Assembly: GCF_030687835.1 (NCBI RefSeq)
Contig: NZ_CP117449.1
Span: 4,464,001 to 4,528,000, forward strand
Direction: 5' to 3'
DNA from: Pseudomonas hefeiensis
GTDB taxonomy: Bacteria; Pseudomonadota; Gammaproteobacteria; Pseudomonadales; Pseudomonadaceae
Length of the DNA stretch: 64,000 nt
Every line of letters starts with the position of its first letter. The stretch's first letter is position 1. Positions 17,901 through 27,570 of the stretch are shown in pieces. Under the pieces are notes generated by a model. That model saw only the letters and a program-made list of their open reading frames with translations, was not told the DNA's origin and ran no database searches. A program made the translations under genes and the position numbers.

Positions 17901-18668
17901 ATGCTGCCCAGCCTGTTTATCTCCCATGGCTCACCGATGCTCGCCCTGGAACCCGGCGACAGCGGCCCGGCACTGGCTCGCCTCGCCGCGCAACTGCCCA
18001 CACCCAAAGCCATCGTCATCGTGTCCGCGCACTGGGAAAGCAGTGAGCTGTTGGTCAGCGCCAATCCACATCCACGTACCTGGCATGACTTCGGCGGCTT
18101 CCCGCCAGCTCTGTACGAGGTGCAATATCCGGCGCCGGGCGATCCGCAACTGGCGGTGCAAGTGGCGGACCTGCTCAACGCCGCGCACCTGCCGGCACGC
18201 CTCGACACAGAGAGACCATCCGATCATGGGGTGTGGGTGCCGTTGTCCTTGATGTACCCCAAGGCCGAGGTTGCCGTCGTGCAGATCTCCCTGCCCACCC
18301 GACAAGGGCCGGCCCTGCAAACCCAGGTCGGCCGGGCCTTGGCAAGCCTGCGCCAGCAAGGCGTGTTGCTGATAGGCTCAGGCAGCATCACCCATAACCT
18401 GCGCGACCTGGACTGGAACGCCGGCCCCGATAGTATTGAGCCCTGGGCCAAGGCTTTTCGCGACTGGATGGTTGAGAAGCTGGCGGCCGATGACGAGGCC
18501 GCGCTGCATGATTACCGTCGCCAGGCGCCAAACGCCGTGCGCAGCCATCCCAGTGATGAGCATTTGTTGCCGTTGTATTTCGCCCGGGGTGCGGGGGGTG
18601 AATTCAGCGTTGCCCATGCGGGGTTCACGATGGGGACGCTGGGGATGGACATCTATCGGTTCGACTGA
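17901..18668 (+). CDS. DODA-type extradiol aromatic ring-opening dioxygenase (YgiD-like)
   Basis: 255-aa LigB/DODA superfamily protein. The metal-ligand histidines are visible at H9 (SHGSP), H44 (SAHWES) and H109 (SDHGVWVP), with a further conserved His in SVAHAGF near the C-terminus. Such proteins cleave catechol-like rings, for example DOPA 4,5-extradiol cleavage in YgiD. The physiological substrate in Pseudomonas is not established. A shared bidirectional terminator with deaD follows downstream. Confidence 0.9.
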   Translation: MLPSLFISHGSPMLALEPGDSGPALARLAAQLPTPKAIVIVSAHWESSELLVSANPHPRTWHDFGGFPPALYEVQYPAPGDPQLAVQVADLLNAAHLPARLDTERPSDHGVWVPLSLMYPKAEVAVVQISLPTRQGPALQTQVGRALASLRQQGVLLIGSGSITHNLRDLDWNAGPDSIEPWAKAFRDWMVEKLAADDEAALHDYRRQAPNAVRSHPSDEHLLPLYFARGAGGEFSVAHAGFTMGTLGMDIYRFD

Positions 18669-18683
18669 CTGACCGAGTCGCTC

Positions 18684-18780
18684 CATTCGCGAGCAAGCCC
18701 GCTCCCACACTGGACTGCAGCGCACGCAAATGCGCCGTTCACTGCAATCACCTGTGGGAGCGGGCTTGCTCGCGAATGGG
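18684..18780. repeat. REP doublet
   Basis: TTCGCGAGCAAGCCCGCTCCCACA and its inverse 40 bases later, between convergent dodA-like and deaD genes. Confidence 0.85.
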
Positions 18781-18820
18781 ACAACGCCAATCGACCTGAA
18801 AGAACACCAAACGTCAGGCA

Positions 18821-18852
18821 AAAAAAATCCCCGAACCAGTCGGGGATTTTTT
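18821..18852. terminator. bidirectional terminator
   Basis: Seven A, ATCCCCGA-ACCAG-TCGGGGAT, then six T: works on both strands, ending the dioxygenase gene (plus) and deaD (minus). Confidence 0.9.
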
Positions 18853-18880
18853 ATGTTCGATCAATCAGCCCGAGAGCGGA

Positions 18881-20554
18881 TCAATCTTCGCGATAGCGAC
18901 GCAGTTTGAGCTGCTTGCCGGCGACACGAGTGTCCTTCAGTTTGGTCAGCAACTTCTCCAGACCATCTTCCGGCAGCTCTACCAGGCTGAAGCTGTCACG
19001 TACCTGGATGCGACCGATGGCCTCACGAGCCAGGCCGCCTTCGTTGAGGATGGCGCCCAGCAGGTTCTTGGCCGCGATGCCGTCACGGGCACCCAGCGCA
19101 GTACGGCAACGCGCACGGCCTTCGGCCAGCGGGATCGGTGCGCGACGCTCGCGATCACCACGGTCCGGTCGGTCACCGCTACGCTCTGGACGATCGCCAC
19201 GCGGTGCGTTGTTCGGCACCAGTGGACGTTCCTTCTCGATCGCAGCCAGGGTCAGCGCCTGGCCATTAGTGGCCTTGCGCAGCAGAGCAGCGGCCAGGGC
19301 ACGTGGGGTGCAACCGATGTCGGCGGTCAGGCGATCGAGCAGATCACCGTGGGTCGATTCGGCGTCAGCCACCAGTGGCGACAGGCTATTGGTGAGTTTC
19401 TTGATGCGGGCATCGAGAACTGCCTGGGCGTCCGGCAGGCGAACTTCAGCGACCTTCTGACCGGTTACACGCTCAATCACTTGCAGCATGCGGCGCTCAC
19501 GCGGGGTGACCAGCAGCAGTGCACGACCTTCGCGACCGGCACGGCCGGTACGGCCGATACGGTGAACGTAGGATTCCGGATCGTACGGCATGTCCACGTT
19601 AAACACGTGGGTGATGCGCGGAACGTCCAGGCCACGGGCGGCAACGTCGGTCGCCACAACGATGTCCAGACGGCCATCCTTGAGGGAGTCGATCACGCGC
19701 TCGCGCTGATTCTGGGCAATGTCACCGTTCAGCGCAGCGGCTTTGTAGCCTTTGGCTTCCAGGGCACTGGCCAGGTCCAGGGTCGCTTGCTTGGTACGTA
19801 CGAACATGATCAGGGCGTCGAAATCCTCGACTTCCAGCAGGCTCAGTACGGCCGAGGTCTTCTGGTCGGCGTGAACCAGCAGGTGAGCCTGCTCGATCGC
19901 GGTGACGGTCTGGGTCTTGGTCTGGATCTTTACGTGTTGCGGATCGCGCAGGTGGCGCTCGGCAATGGCGCGGATCGACTGCGGCAGCGTGGCCGAGAAC
20001 AATACCGTCTGACGGGTCGCTGGCAGGGCCTTGAAGATGACTTCCAGGTCATCCATGAAACCCAGCTTGAGCATTTCGTCGGCTTCGTCGAGAACCAGGT
20101 GGTTCACGGTAGCCAGTACTTTTTCGTCACGACGCAGGTGGTCGCACAGACGGCCCGGAGTGGCGACAACGATTTGCGCGCCGTTACGGATGGCTTTCAA
20201 CTGCGGGCCCATCGGAGCGCCGCCGTAAACAGCCACGACGGTTACACCAGGCATTTGCTTGGAGTAAGTTTCAAAAGCGGTGGCTACTTGCAGCGCCAAC
20301 TCACGAGTTGGCGCCAGGATCAGGGCTTGCGGTTCGCGCTTAGCAGGATCGATGCGATGCAGGATCGGCAGGGCGAACGCGGCGGTTTTACCCGTACCGG
20401 TTTGCGCCTGACCAATCATGTCGTGACCGGCCATGATGATCGGGATCGATTGCTGCTGAATAGCCGAAGGTTCTTCGTAGCCGGTCGCAATGACGGCTGC
20501 AAGAATGTTCGGATTAAGATTAAAAGCGACGAAGCCGCCGGTTTCCTGGGTCAT
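18881..20554 (-). CDS. deaD: DEAD-box RNA helicase DeaD/CsdA
   Basis: 557-aa ATP-dependent RNA helicase acting in ribosome assembly and mRNA turnover, typically cold-inducible. Q motif at about 28-36, motif I AQTGTGKT (50-57), PTREL, TPGR, DEAD at 156-159, SAT near 186, and RGLD/HRIGRTGR in the second RecA domain. A basic Arg/Asp/Gly-rich linker leads to a C-terminal DbpA-type RNA-binding domain. The frame opens 17 codons earlier, but ATG 20554 with GAGG about ten bases upstream gives MTQETGGFVAFNL, the usual N-terminus. A long leader precedes it. Confidence 0.93.
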   Translation of the reverse strand: MTQETGGFVAFNLNPNILAAVIATGYEEPSAIQQQSIPIIMAGHDMIGQAQTGTGKTAAFALPILHRIDPAKREPQALILAPTRELALQVATAFETYSKQMPGVTVVAVYGGAPMGPQLKAIRNGAQIVVATPGRLCDHLRRDEKVLATVNHLVLDEADEMLKLGFMDDLEVIFKALPATRQTVLFSATLPQSIRAIAERHLRDPQHVKIQTKTQTVTAIEQAHLLVHADQKTSAVLSLLEVEDFDALIMFVRTKQATLDLASALEAKGYKAAALNGDIAQNQRERVIDSLKDGRLDIVVATDVAARGLDVPRITHVFNVDMPYDPESYVHRIGRTGRAGREGRALLLVTPRERRMLQVIERVTGQKVAEVRLPDAQAVLDARIKKLTNSLSPLVADAESTHGDLLDRLTADIGCTPRALAAALLRKATNGQALTLAAIEKERPLVPNNAPRGDRPERSGDRPDRGDRERRAPIPLAEGRARCRTALGARDGIAAKNLLGAILNEGGLAREAIGRIQVRDSFSLVELPEDGLEKLLTKLKDTRVAGKQLKLRRYRED

Positions 20555-20925
20555 GGGTCTGCCTCTAAGTGCATCCGCAAAGACCCATGCTCCAAAGCTG
20601 CGCATGCCGTGTTGAGACTCAAGAGTCGCCCTGGCTGCTTTGTCGGCGGGGATTTGCGAAAACGAATGAATGAAAAGAACGTCGTGGAAGCATCCGTTGT
20701 GCGGACATGCAGCCGAAGCTGGCTTCGGGAAATTGCGCTACCTTGACGCGGCCCGGCTAAAGGCCGGCGCGCACTATACCGGAATTCGCCAAAAAAGGGA
20801 GATTTTTTATTGCCAGAACCCGGTCATGGGCCTCGCTGTCGCAGGCCCTGGGGTTCACGGTACAACCGTTTGTTTTGCACCGGCACGGCGTTGCGGGGGC
20901 GGGGTGCTAAAACGGTTCATCGTTA
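20555..20925 (-). promoter_or_regulatory. deaD upstream region with long putative 5' leader
   Basis: No gene is supported between deaD and the REP at 20926. On the minus strand a TATAGT box (20778-20773) could be the deaD -10, placing the transcription start near 20766 and giving a leader of about 210 nt. The leader contains a small hairpin (CCGAAGC/GCTTCGG, 20713-20728). No good -35 is seen. Long leaders are known for cold-shock helicase genes; here this is inference. Confidence 0.4.
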
Positions 20926-21018
20926 CCTGTGGGAGCAAAGCTTGCTCGCGATGCAAACACTGCGCACTTGCGCAAGCACTGAGCTGTGTTTATCGCGAGC
21001 AAGCTTTGCTCCCACAGG
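20926..21018. repeat. REP doublet
   Basis: CTGTGGGAGCAAAGCTTGCTCGCGAT and the exact inverse 37 bases later, between the deaD leader and the speE-like gene 3' end. Confidence 0.85.
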
Positions 21019-21043
21019 GGGGTTGTCACACCTTGGACGAGTG

Positions 21044-21799
21044 TCAAGTCGCCGGGCGAATGGCCTTGATCAACGACTGCAATGAATAACCCAGTCGCGG
21101 CGTCAGCCCTTCGGCCCTGGCGAGCAGTGCTTGCATGTCCAGTTCCTGATCCAGATCCGCCGGCACGATCAGGATGACGTTGCCCTCCTTCACTGGCAGC
21201 TCCCAGTAATGCCGGTGGTACAGGCCCCGCAGCAGCGCCGCGCCCAATGGCTTGCCATCGTCAGTGGCCCATTGGTTGATCACCAACCAGCCACCCGGGT
21301 TGAGGCGTTTCTGGCAGTTCTCCAGAAAACGCCAGGCCAGGTGCCCGACGCCGGGACCGACGTCAGTGTAGAGGTCGACGAAGATCAGGTCCGCAGGCTC
21401 GGCGGTTTCAAGCAGCTCCAGAGCATCGCCGACGCGGATGTACAGCCGCGGATCGTCGTCCAGCCCCAGGTATTGGATGGCCAGGCGCGGCACATCGGGG
21501 CGCAGTTCGATGGCTTCGACATCTTCCAGCGGCAGAAACTTGAGGCAGGCCTGGGTCAGCGTCCCGGCGCCCAGCCCAAGAAACAGCGCGCTTTCCGGCT
21601 GCTCGTGGCACAACGCACCAATCAACATGGCGCGGGTGTAATCATATTCGAGCCAGCTCGGGTCGGCCGTGAACACGCAGCTCTGTTCGATGGCATCGCC
21701 AAACTCCAGAAAACGGTAGTCCGCCACTTCAAGAACCCGGATAACACCGAACTCGTCATGCACTTCGGCGAGCAAATGCTCGACGCGCTCCTCTGTCAT
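21044..21799 (-). CDS. spermidine-synthase-like methyltransferase-fold protein
   Basis: 251-aa Rossmann-fold protein resembling polyamine aminopropyltransferases. The nucleotide-binding core ALFLGLGAGTLTQACLKFLP, followed by VEAIELRPDVPRLA and DLIFVDLYTDVG, matches the SpeE/spermidine synthase superfamily, but the N-terminal beta-barrel region is short, so the true substrate may differ. Start set at ATG 21799, which has AGGAG six bases upstream; the open frame extends 15 codons further. Divergent from the class II DAHP synthase gene. Confidence 0.8.
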   Translation of the reverse strand: MTEERVEHLLAEVHDEFGVIRVLEVADYRFLEFGDAIEQSCVFTADPSWLEYDYTRAMLIGALCHEQPESALFLGLGAGTLTQACLKFLPLEDVEAIELRPDVPRLAIQYLGLDDDPRLYIRVGDALELLETAEPADLIFVDLYTDVGPGVGHLAWRFLENCQKRLNPGGWLVINQWATDDGKPLGAALLRGLYHRHYWELPVKEGNVILIVPADLDQELDMQALLARAEGLTPRLGYSLQSLIKAIRPAT

Positions 21800-21932
21800 T
21801 TCATCTCCTGTGGCTACGCTGACCCTGAGCGCAACCGGGGGCAAAAGCGCGATTGTCCGCGAAGCGACGCAAACAGGTCACGCACTAATTTGCTGATAAC
21901 ATGGCAGCCCGAGCGTAAACCACCTAGAGATC

Positions 21933-23282
21933 ATGATGAGCCAACCCTGGAGCCCTGACAGCTGGCGCGCCCTGCCGATCCAGCAGCAACCCCGATACCC
22001 CGACGCGGCGCATTTGCTGCACGTCGAGCAGACCTTGGCCAGTTATCCGCCGCTAGTGTTTGCCGGTGAAGCCCGGGAGTTGCGCCGTCAGTTCGCCGAA
22101 GTCACCCAGGGGCGGGCCTTCCTGCTGCAAGGCGGCGACTGCGCCGAAAGTTTCGCCGAGTTCTCGGCGGCGAAGATCCGCGACACCTTCAAGGTCTTGC
22201 TGCAAATGGCCATCGTCATGACCTTTGCCGCCGGTTGCCCGGTGGTCAAGGTCGGTCGCATGGCCGGGCAGTTCGCCAAACCGCGCTCGGCCAACGATGA
22301 AACCATCGACGGCGTGACCCTGCCAGCCTACCGGGGCGACATCGTCAACGGCATCGCCTTCGACGAGAAAAGCCGCGTACCGGACCCGGAGCGGCTGCTG
22401 CAGTCCTACCACCAGTCCACGGCCACCTTGAACCTGCTGCGGGCCTTCGCCCAGGGCGGATTCGCCGACTTGCATCAGGTACACAAGTGGAACCTGGACT
22501 TCATCGCCAACTCGGCCCTGGCTGAGAAGTACAGCCACCTGGCCGACCGTATCGACGAAACCCTGGCCTTCATGCGCGCCTGCGGCATGGACAGCTTGCC
22601 GCAATTGCGCGAAACCAGTTTTTTCACCGCCCACGAAGCGCTGTTGCTCAATTACGAAGAAGCGTTCGTGCGCCGCGACAGCCTGACCAACGACTACTAC
22701 GACTGCTCGGCTCACATGCTGTGGATCGGCGACCGCACCCGTCAGCTGGACGGCGCCCATGTCGAATTCCTGCGCGGGGTAAACAACCCGATCGGCGTCA
22801 AAGTCGGCCCGAGCATGAATCCTGATGATCTGATCCGCCTGATCGACGTACTCAACCCGGACAATGATCCGGGCCGGTTGAACCTGATCGCGCGAATGGG
22901 CGCCAACAAAGTCGGCGATCACCTGCCACAGCTATTGCGCGCCGTACAGCGAGAAGGCAAGCAGGTGCTGTGGAGTTCAGACCCGATGCACGGCAACACC
23001 ATCAAGGCCAGCAGCGGTTACAAGACCCGGGATTTCGCGCAAATCCTCGGCGAAGTGAAGCAATTCTTCCAGGTTCACGAAGCCGAAGGCACTTATGCCG
23101 GCGGCATTCACATCGAAATGACCGGCCAGAACGTCACCGAGTGCATTGGCGGTGCGCGGCCGATCACCGAGGATGGACTGTCGGACCGTTACCACACTCA
23201 TTGCGATCCGCGGATGAATGCCGATCAGTCGCTGGAACTGGCGTTTTTGATTGCCGAGACGTTGAAGCAGGTGAGGCGCTGA
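21933..23282 (+). CDS. class II (plant-type) DAHP synthase
   Basis: 449-aa 3-deoxy-7-phosphoheptulonate synthase that condenses PEP and erythrose-4-phosphate at the entry of the shikimate pathway. Type II hallmarks: WSPDSWR at the N-terminus, [57 protein letters not shown] and the SDPMHGNT motif. Two adjacent ATG codons (21933, 21936) are possible starts. Unrelated in sequence to the class I enzyme at 35911, so the strain has both types for shikimate entry. Confidence 0.95.
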   Translation: MMSQPWSPDSWRALPIQQQPRYPDAAHLLHVEQTLASYPPLVFAGEARELRRQFAEVTQGRAFLLQGGDCAESFAEFSAAKIRDTFKVLLQMAIVMTFAAGCPVVKVGRMAGQFAKPRSANDETIDGVTLPAYRGDIVNGIAFDEKSRVPDPERLLQSYHQSTATLNLLRAFAQGGFADLHQVHKWNLDFIANSALAEKYSHLADRIDETLAFMRACGMDSLPQLRETSFFTAHEALLLNYEEAFVRRDSLTNDYYDCSAHMLWIGDRTRQLDGAHVEFLRGVNNPIGVKVGPSMNPDDLIRLIDVLNPDNDPGRLNLIARMGANKVGDHLPQLLRAVQREGKQVLWSSDPMHGNTIKASSGYKTRDFAQILGEVKQFFQVHEAEGTYAGGIHIEMTGQNVTECIGGARPITEDGLSDRYHTHCDPRMNADQSLELAFLIAETLKQVRR

Positions 23283-23313
23283 GTCAGTCAGTCATTCGTC
23301 GCTGGTAGGATGG

Positions 23314-23409
23314 CTATCGCGAGCAGGCTCGCTCCCACATTGACCGCGCCGTACACAAATACTGTGTCCAGCAAAGATCAACTGTGGGAGCGAGCCTGCT
23401 CGCGATGGG
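23314..23409. repeat. REP doublet
   Basis: ATCGCGAGCAGGCTCGCTCCCACA and its inverse, between the converging DAHP synthase and YcaQ-like genes. Confidence 0.85.
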
Positions 23410-23415
23410 GCCAGC

Positions 23416-24645
23416 TCAGTCACCCCCCACCTCAGCCAGCGCCCCCGCCAACCGAACCCCGCCCGCCCGAGCGCAATTGAGCTGGACCCGCGCCAACCCC
23501 AGCCAGTCAGCCAAGCGTCGCAGATTCAACGCCAGGGCCTGCAGCCCCTCCTCGTCCAGCCCCGGCTCCTCCTCATGCACGGCATGCACCGCCAATCGAC
23601 CCAAAGCCCGCTCCGCCCGCAGGTCGACCCGCGCCGCAATACGTTCGTTGTGCAGGAATGGCAACACGTAATAGCCATACACCCGTTTGTGAGCCGGGGT
23701 ATAAATCTCCAGTCGATAACGGAAGTCGAACAGCCGCTCGGTACGGCTACGCTCCCAGACCAAGGAATCGAACGGCGACAACAACGCACTGACTGCCACC
23801 TTGCGCGGGATTTTCACGGTGGGTGGGCACCACGCCGGTTGCTTCCAGCCTTGCACCTGGCAGCGCACCAGCTCACCGGCCTCTTCCAACTCGGCCAGTC
23901 GCCCACGGCTATCGGCCGGATCGAGTCGAAAATAGTCGCGCAAATCTTTCTCGGTGCCCACGCCCAAGGCTTGGGCGGCATGCAGCAGCAAGGCGCGCTG
24001 GGCCTGAGGCTCGTCCGGCAGCGGTTGTTGCAGGACCGAGGTCGGGAGCACTCGCTCCGGCAAATCGTAAAGCCGCTCGAAGCCCCGCCGCCCCGCCACC
24101 GTCACTTCACCCGCCGCGAACAGCCACTCCAGCGCATGTTTCTCGGCGCTCCAGTCCCACCAGGGGCCGGCCTTTTCCTGGCGCGTGGACAAGCTGCCCG
24201 CACCCACGGCGCCTTGCTCACGGACCGAAGCCAGCACCCGACGAATGACATCCTGGCGCTCCTGACCGAACTGCGCCAACTGTCGATAAATGCCCTCACC
24301 ACGGGACGCACGCTCCATGCGCCAGCGCATCAGCGGATACATCGCCATCGGCAGCAGCGAGGCTTCATGGCCCCAGTATTCGAACAGCGTACGACGTCGG
24401 CCCTGGCTCCAGGCTGCCTGATCGAGCAAATCAGGGGTGTAGTGACCGAGACGGGAAAACAGCGGAAGGTAGTGCGAACGCACCAATGCATTGACTGAAT
24501 CAATCTGCAGGACGCCGAGGCGTTCAATCAGGCGGTTAAGGCGCGCCGGTTGCACCGAAGCTGACGTTGGCCGCCCGTCGAATCCTTGGGCGGCCAGCGC
24601 CAGACGCCGGGCCTGTTTGAGGGTAAAGGACAGAGTCGCGGGCAT
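23416..24645 (-). CDS. YcaQ/AlkZ-like winged-helix DNA glycosylase
   Basis: 409-aa protein of the HTH_42 (DUF1006) family. Members include AlkZ and E. coli YcaQ, which unhook interstrand crosslinks or excise bulky alkylated bases. The catalytic QxD motif of the YcaQ subgroup is Q47-I48-D49 in GVLQIDSVN. Other family segments are FEYWGHEASLLP and SPFDSLVWERSRTERLF. ATG 24645 with AGGAG six bases upstream was chosen over an open frame eight codons longer. Lesion specificity is inferred. Confidence 0.88.
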   Translation of the reverse strand: MPATLSFTLKQARRLALAAQGFDGRPTSASVQPARLNRLIERLGVLQIDSVNALVRSHYLPLFSRLGHYTPDLLDQAAWSQGRRRTLFEYWGHEASLLPMAMYPLMRWRMERASRGEGIYRQLAQFGQERQDVIRRVLASVREQGAVGAGSLSTRQEKAGPWWDWSAEKHALEWLFAAGEVTVAGRRGFERLYDLPERVLPTSVLQQPLPDEPQAQRALLLHAAQALGVGTEKDLRDYFRLDPADSRGRLAELEEAGELVRCQVQGWKQPAWCPPTVKIPRKVAVSALLSPFDSLVWERSRTERLFDFRYRLEIYTPAHKRVYGYYVLPFLHNERIAARVDLRAERALGRLAVHAVHEEEPGLDEEGLQALALNLRRLADWLGLARVQLNCARAGGVRLAGALAEVGGD

Positions 24646-24709
24646 GAAGATCTCCTTGTCTGCTCGCAACCTACCTCACCATTAAGCGGTTTGTGTAGGG
24701 AAGGATGGC

Positions 24710-24931
24710 TCATTTGTGCATCGGGTCATCCCAGAATGGCCGAACCACTTCTTTTTCGACGTCGGCACGGCTGACGCCGATGTCCTTGAGCGCCTCATCG
24801 CTCATTCCGGCAAGCAGTTCACGTTCGTGGTGCAATTCGTACCAGCGGCTAAACTTGTGCAGCAGAGCGCTGATCGAAAAGCCGTGGGATGAGAGTTTTT
24901 CTATCAGTAGATAACCTTTTTGACCTTTCAT
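24710..24931 (-). CDS. DUF1127 small basic protein (YjiS-like)
   Basis: 73-aa protein ending in the DUF1127 domain (RELLAGMSDEALKDIGVSRADVEKEVVRPFW). Short DUF1127 proteins are common in proteobacteria and some act as RNA-linked regulators, but no function is known for this one. ATG 24931 is preceded by GGAGG at eight bases. The gene is divergent from and almost abuts the LysR gene, whose promoter region it must share. Confidence 0.88.
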   Translation of the reverse strand: MKGQKGYLLIEKLSSHGFSISALLHKFSRWYELHHERELLAGMSDEALKDIGVSRADVEKEVVRPFWDDPMHK

Positions 24932-24992
24932 CGTGATGTCCTCCGTTGGGGATGGCCCAAGTCTCGCGCTAACGCTAAGATCAATCCAACGA

Positions 24993-25883
24993 ATGTTTCT
25001 TATGCAATACATCTCGGATATTGATCAATTGTCGAGTTACCCGAGCATCGATACGGAAGTGCTGCGTACCTTTGTCGCCATCGCTGACCAAGGCGGTTTC
25101 ACTCGTGCCGGGGAGCTGGTCAATCGCACCCAGTCCGCCGTCAGCATGCAGATGAAGCGGCTGGAAGAAGATGTATTGCAGCGCCGGCTGTTCGAGCGTG
25201 ACGGACGCCAGGTCAAGCTCACCGCCGAAGGCCAGGTGTTGCTCGGCTACGCCCGGCGGATCCTCAAGCTGCACAGCGAAGTGTTCAATACCCTGCGTGA
25301 ACCGCACATGGTCGGCACGGTGCGCATTGGCACCCCGGACGATTATGTGATGCGTTTTTTGCCGGGGATCCTGCAGCGCTTCGCCCAGTTCTATCCCTTG
25401 ATCGAAATTGAAGTGCACTGCGAGTCGTCCAAGCAGTTGCTGCTGCGCCAGGATCTGGACCTGTCCATCGTCACCCGCAAACCGGGGGACGAAATCGGCC
25501 AGTTATTGCGCAAGGAGCGCTTTGTCTGGGCCGAAGCGGCGTGCTTCAGCGTGCATGAGCAAACACCGTTGCCGCTGGCGATGTTCAACAGTGATTGCTT
25601 CTGCCGGCAATGGGCCTGCAATGCACTGGATGCCATGGGCCGCGATTATCGCGTGGCGTACAACAGCTCCAGCCTGTCGGCGCTCATGGCGGTGGTCGGC
25701 GCGGGCCTGGCGATCACCGCACAACTGGAAAGCCTGCTGACCCCGGACATGCGCGTGCTGGGCGAGGCGGAAAACCTGCCGGAGTTGCCCGAGGCGAGCA
25801 TCATGCTGATCCGCAACCTTCATCATCCGTCGCCGATCACCGAGTGCCTGGCCGAGCACATCGTCGAAGGTTTCAAACTTTAA
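24993..25883 (+). CDS. LysR-family transcriptional regulator
   Basis: About 296-aa LysR regulator. Winged helix-turn-helix at about 12-75 (LRTFVAIADQGGFTRAGELVNRTQSAVSMQMKRLEE) and a C-terminal periplasmic-binding-like effector domain. Start is uncertain: ATG 24993 and 25002 are both possible, neither with a good ribosome-binding site; the frame is open from 24933. Convergent with the TauE-like gene (11-base overlap) and divergent from the DUF1127 gene, either of which could be a target. The inducer is unknown. Confidence 0.9.
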   Translation: MFLMQYISDIDQLSSYPSIDTEVLRTFVAIADQGGFTRAGELVNRTQSAVSMQMKRLEEDVLQRRLFERDGRQVKLTAEGQVLLGYARRILKLHSEVFNTLREPHMVGTVRIGTPDDYVMRFLPGILQRFAQFYPLIEIEVHCESSKQLLLRQDLDLSIVTRKPGDEIGQLLRKERFVWAEAACFSVHEQTPLPLAMFNSDCFCRQWACNALDAMGRDYRVAYNSSSLSALMAVVGAGLAITAQLESLLTPDMRVLGEAENLPELPEASIMLIRNLHHPSPITECLAEHIVEGFKL

Positions 25884-26622
25884 AGGCGAGCAAGATCGCG
25901 CACAGCACCAGGAAACCGCAGAACAACCCGCGCAGCAGCCGTTCCGGCATGGCGTGGGCGACCTTCACCCCCCAACTTATACTGAGCAGGCCGCCAGCGG
26001 CCAGCGGCAGGCCGATCCACCAGTCCACTTGATGATGCACCGCATACGTGGCAAGGGTCACGCCGGTGCTGGGCAAGGCCAGCGAGAGGGACAATCCCTG
26101 GGCGACCACCTGACTGGTGCCGAACAGGCTGGTCAGGAACGGCGTCGCAACGACCGCCCCGCCGACACCGAACAACCCGCCCATGGTCCCCGACGCCGCC
26201 CCCAGCACGGCGAGCCACGGCCAGCCATAACGCATCTGCGCCGAAGCCTGCGCGCTGGCGGCGAACATGCGGATCAGGTTGTAGGCCGCCAGGACGACCA
26301 TGAAGGCCACGAAGCCGATTCGCATGCTCTGCGCGTCGATGCCTACGGCCCAGATCGAGCCAAGCCAGGCAAAGCAAAAACCCATGGAGGCCAGTGGCAG
26401 TGCATGACGCATTTCAATGCGATTGCGCTGGTGGTAGCGCCACAAGGCGAGCATCACATTTGGAACGACCATCACCAGGGCCGTCCCCTGAGCGATCTGC
26501 TGGTCGAGGCCGAACAACACGCCCAGCACCGGAATGGCAATCAACCCGCCACCGATCCCGAACAATCCCCCCAAAGTGCCTAATGCGGCACCGAACGCCA
26601 GATACATCACACCTTCGATCAC
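25873..26622 (-). CDS. TauE/SafE-family membrane exporter
   Basis: 249-aa inner-membrane protein with about eight hydrophobic spans in two repeats, each starting with the glycine-rich GTLGGLFGIGGG / GTMGGLFGVGGA motif typical of TauE/SafE (sulfite, sulfoacetate or related anion exporters). GTG 26622 has an AAGGGGGA ribosome-binding site at good distance and gives the common MIEGVMYLAFG start; the in-frame ATG 26640 lacks one. The substrate cannot be read from the sequence. Confidence 0.87.
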   Translation of the reverse strand: MIEGVMYLAFGAALGTLGGLFGIGGGLIAIPVLGVLFGLDQQIAQGTALVMVVPNVMLALWRYHQRNRIEMRHALPLASMGFCFAWLGSIWAVGIDAQSMRIGFVAFMVVLAAYNLIRMFAASAQASAQMRYGWPWLAVLGAASGTMGGLFGVGGAVVATPFLTSLFGTSQVVAQGLSLSLALPSTGVTLATYAVHHQVDWWIGLPLAAGGLLSISWGVKVAHAMPERLLRGLFCGFLVLCAILLAFKV

Positions 26623-26768
26623 AGCCGATTCCCCCTTCATCAGGGCGCTTATCCTACGCAGTCGGCGCCCACGGGGGAACGCAACATCTGATCAGCACGT
26701 TAGAATTATCTGGCGCATTAAAGGTTCGCCCGCTAGATTTGTAACGATCATTGATTGAAGGTTCTGCC

Positions 26769-27230
26769 ATGAGCACCCAACGCGACACCCCCGAACCCTG
26801 CGAAGCCCTGTTGCTCGACAATCAGGTGTGCTTCGCCCTGCACTCCACGTCGCTGCTGATGACCAAAGTCTACAAGCCGCTGCTGCAAGCTCTGGGCCTG
26901 ACTTATCCGCAGTACCTGGCGATGATGGTGTTGTGGGAAAAGGACGGCCTGACTGTCAGTGAAATCAGCAACCGCCTGCTCACCGATCCGGGTTCACTGA
27001 CCCCGTTGCTCAAGCGCCTGGAGGCCGAGGGTTTGCTGAGCCGCACCCGCAGCCGTGAAGATGAACGCGTGGTCATCGTCGAGCTCACCAAGCAAGGCCG
27101 TGCCCTGCGGGAAAAGGCCCTCGACATTCCCCAGTGCATTCTCGGCGCCAGTGGCCAGACCCTGGAGCAGTTGAAGAAACTGCAGCTTGACCTGCAAGAA
27201 CTGCGCGGGCATTTGCAAGACAGCCTCTGA
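26769..27230 (+). CDS. ohrR: OhrR organic-hydroperoxide-sensing repressor
   Basis: 153-aa MarR-family repressor. The reactive Cys is C21 (LDNQVCFALHSTS), equivalent to C22 of Xanthomonas OhrR, with the LTYPQYLAMMVLWE and DPGSLTPLLKRLE segments. Other cysteines (C11, C123) are present, so a two-Cys mechanism is possible. Start at 26769 has GAAGG seven bases upstream. It lies upstream of ohr, and two matching 17-bp palindromes lie in the ohr promoter. Paralogue of OspR at 12849 but with a different presumed operator. Confidence 0.92.
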   Translation: MSTQRDTPEPCEALLLDNQVCFALHSTSLLMTKVYKPLLQALGLTYPQYLAMMVLWEKDGLTVSEISNRLLTDPGSLTPLLKRLEAEGLLSRTRSREDERVVIVELTKQGRALREKALDIPQCILGASGQTLEQLKKLQLDLQELRGHLQDSL

Positions 27231-27298
27231 TTCCAACTCCAGGTACACCGCCGCTCCCACAGGCCCGAAGCCAGATGCTGTGAACACCACAGATCCAA

Positions 27299-27391
27299 TG
27301 TGGGAGCGGGCTTGCTCGCGAAGGCGGTGGCACATCCTGAACCATCTTTAACTGACCCACCGCTTTCGCGAGCAAGCCCGCTCCCACAGGG
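27299..27391. repeat. REP doublet
   Basis: TGTGGGAGCGGGCTTGCTCGCGAA and its inverse; an additional half element (CCGCTCCCACAGG) is at 27251-27263. Lies between ohrR and the ohr promoter. Confidence 0.85.
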
Positions 27392-27526
27392 AGAATGATG
27401 GCAAGCCTGGATTTTGCGTTCAACCTAGCGTCGCTAAAAAGTTAAATCCTCTGAAACAGCTCTAGCTCAAGGGTTACGCACCCTTTTAGCTTTGCAAATC
27501 CAATTTACTTCAAAAATTTATATTGC

Positions 27527-27543
27527 GCGCAAAATATTAGCGC
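27527..27543. promoter_or_regulatory. putative OhrR operator, copy 1
   Basis: GCGCAAAATATTAGCGC, a 17-bp near-palindrome with one arm mismatch, in the ohr control region. A TTGCGC box (27523-27528) overlapping its left arm and TATACA (27544-27549) directly after it could be the ohr -35 and -10, so occupancy would block transcription. Confidence 0.65.
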
Positions 27544-27570
27544 TATACATTTGCCTCACACCTACTTAGC

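Noticed and set aside
19349..20746. 465-aa open frame on the plus strand
   Set aside because: Antisense to deaD, no recognisable domain.
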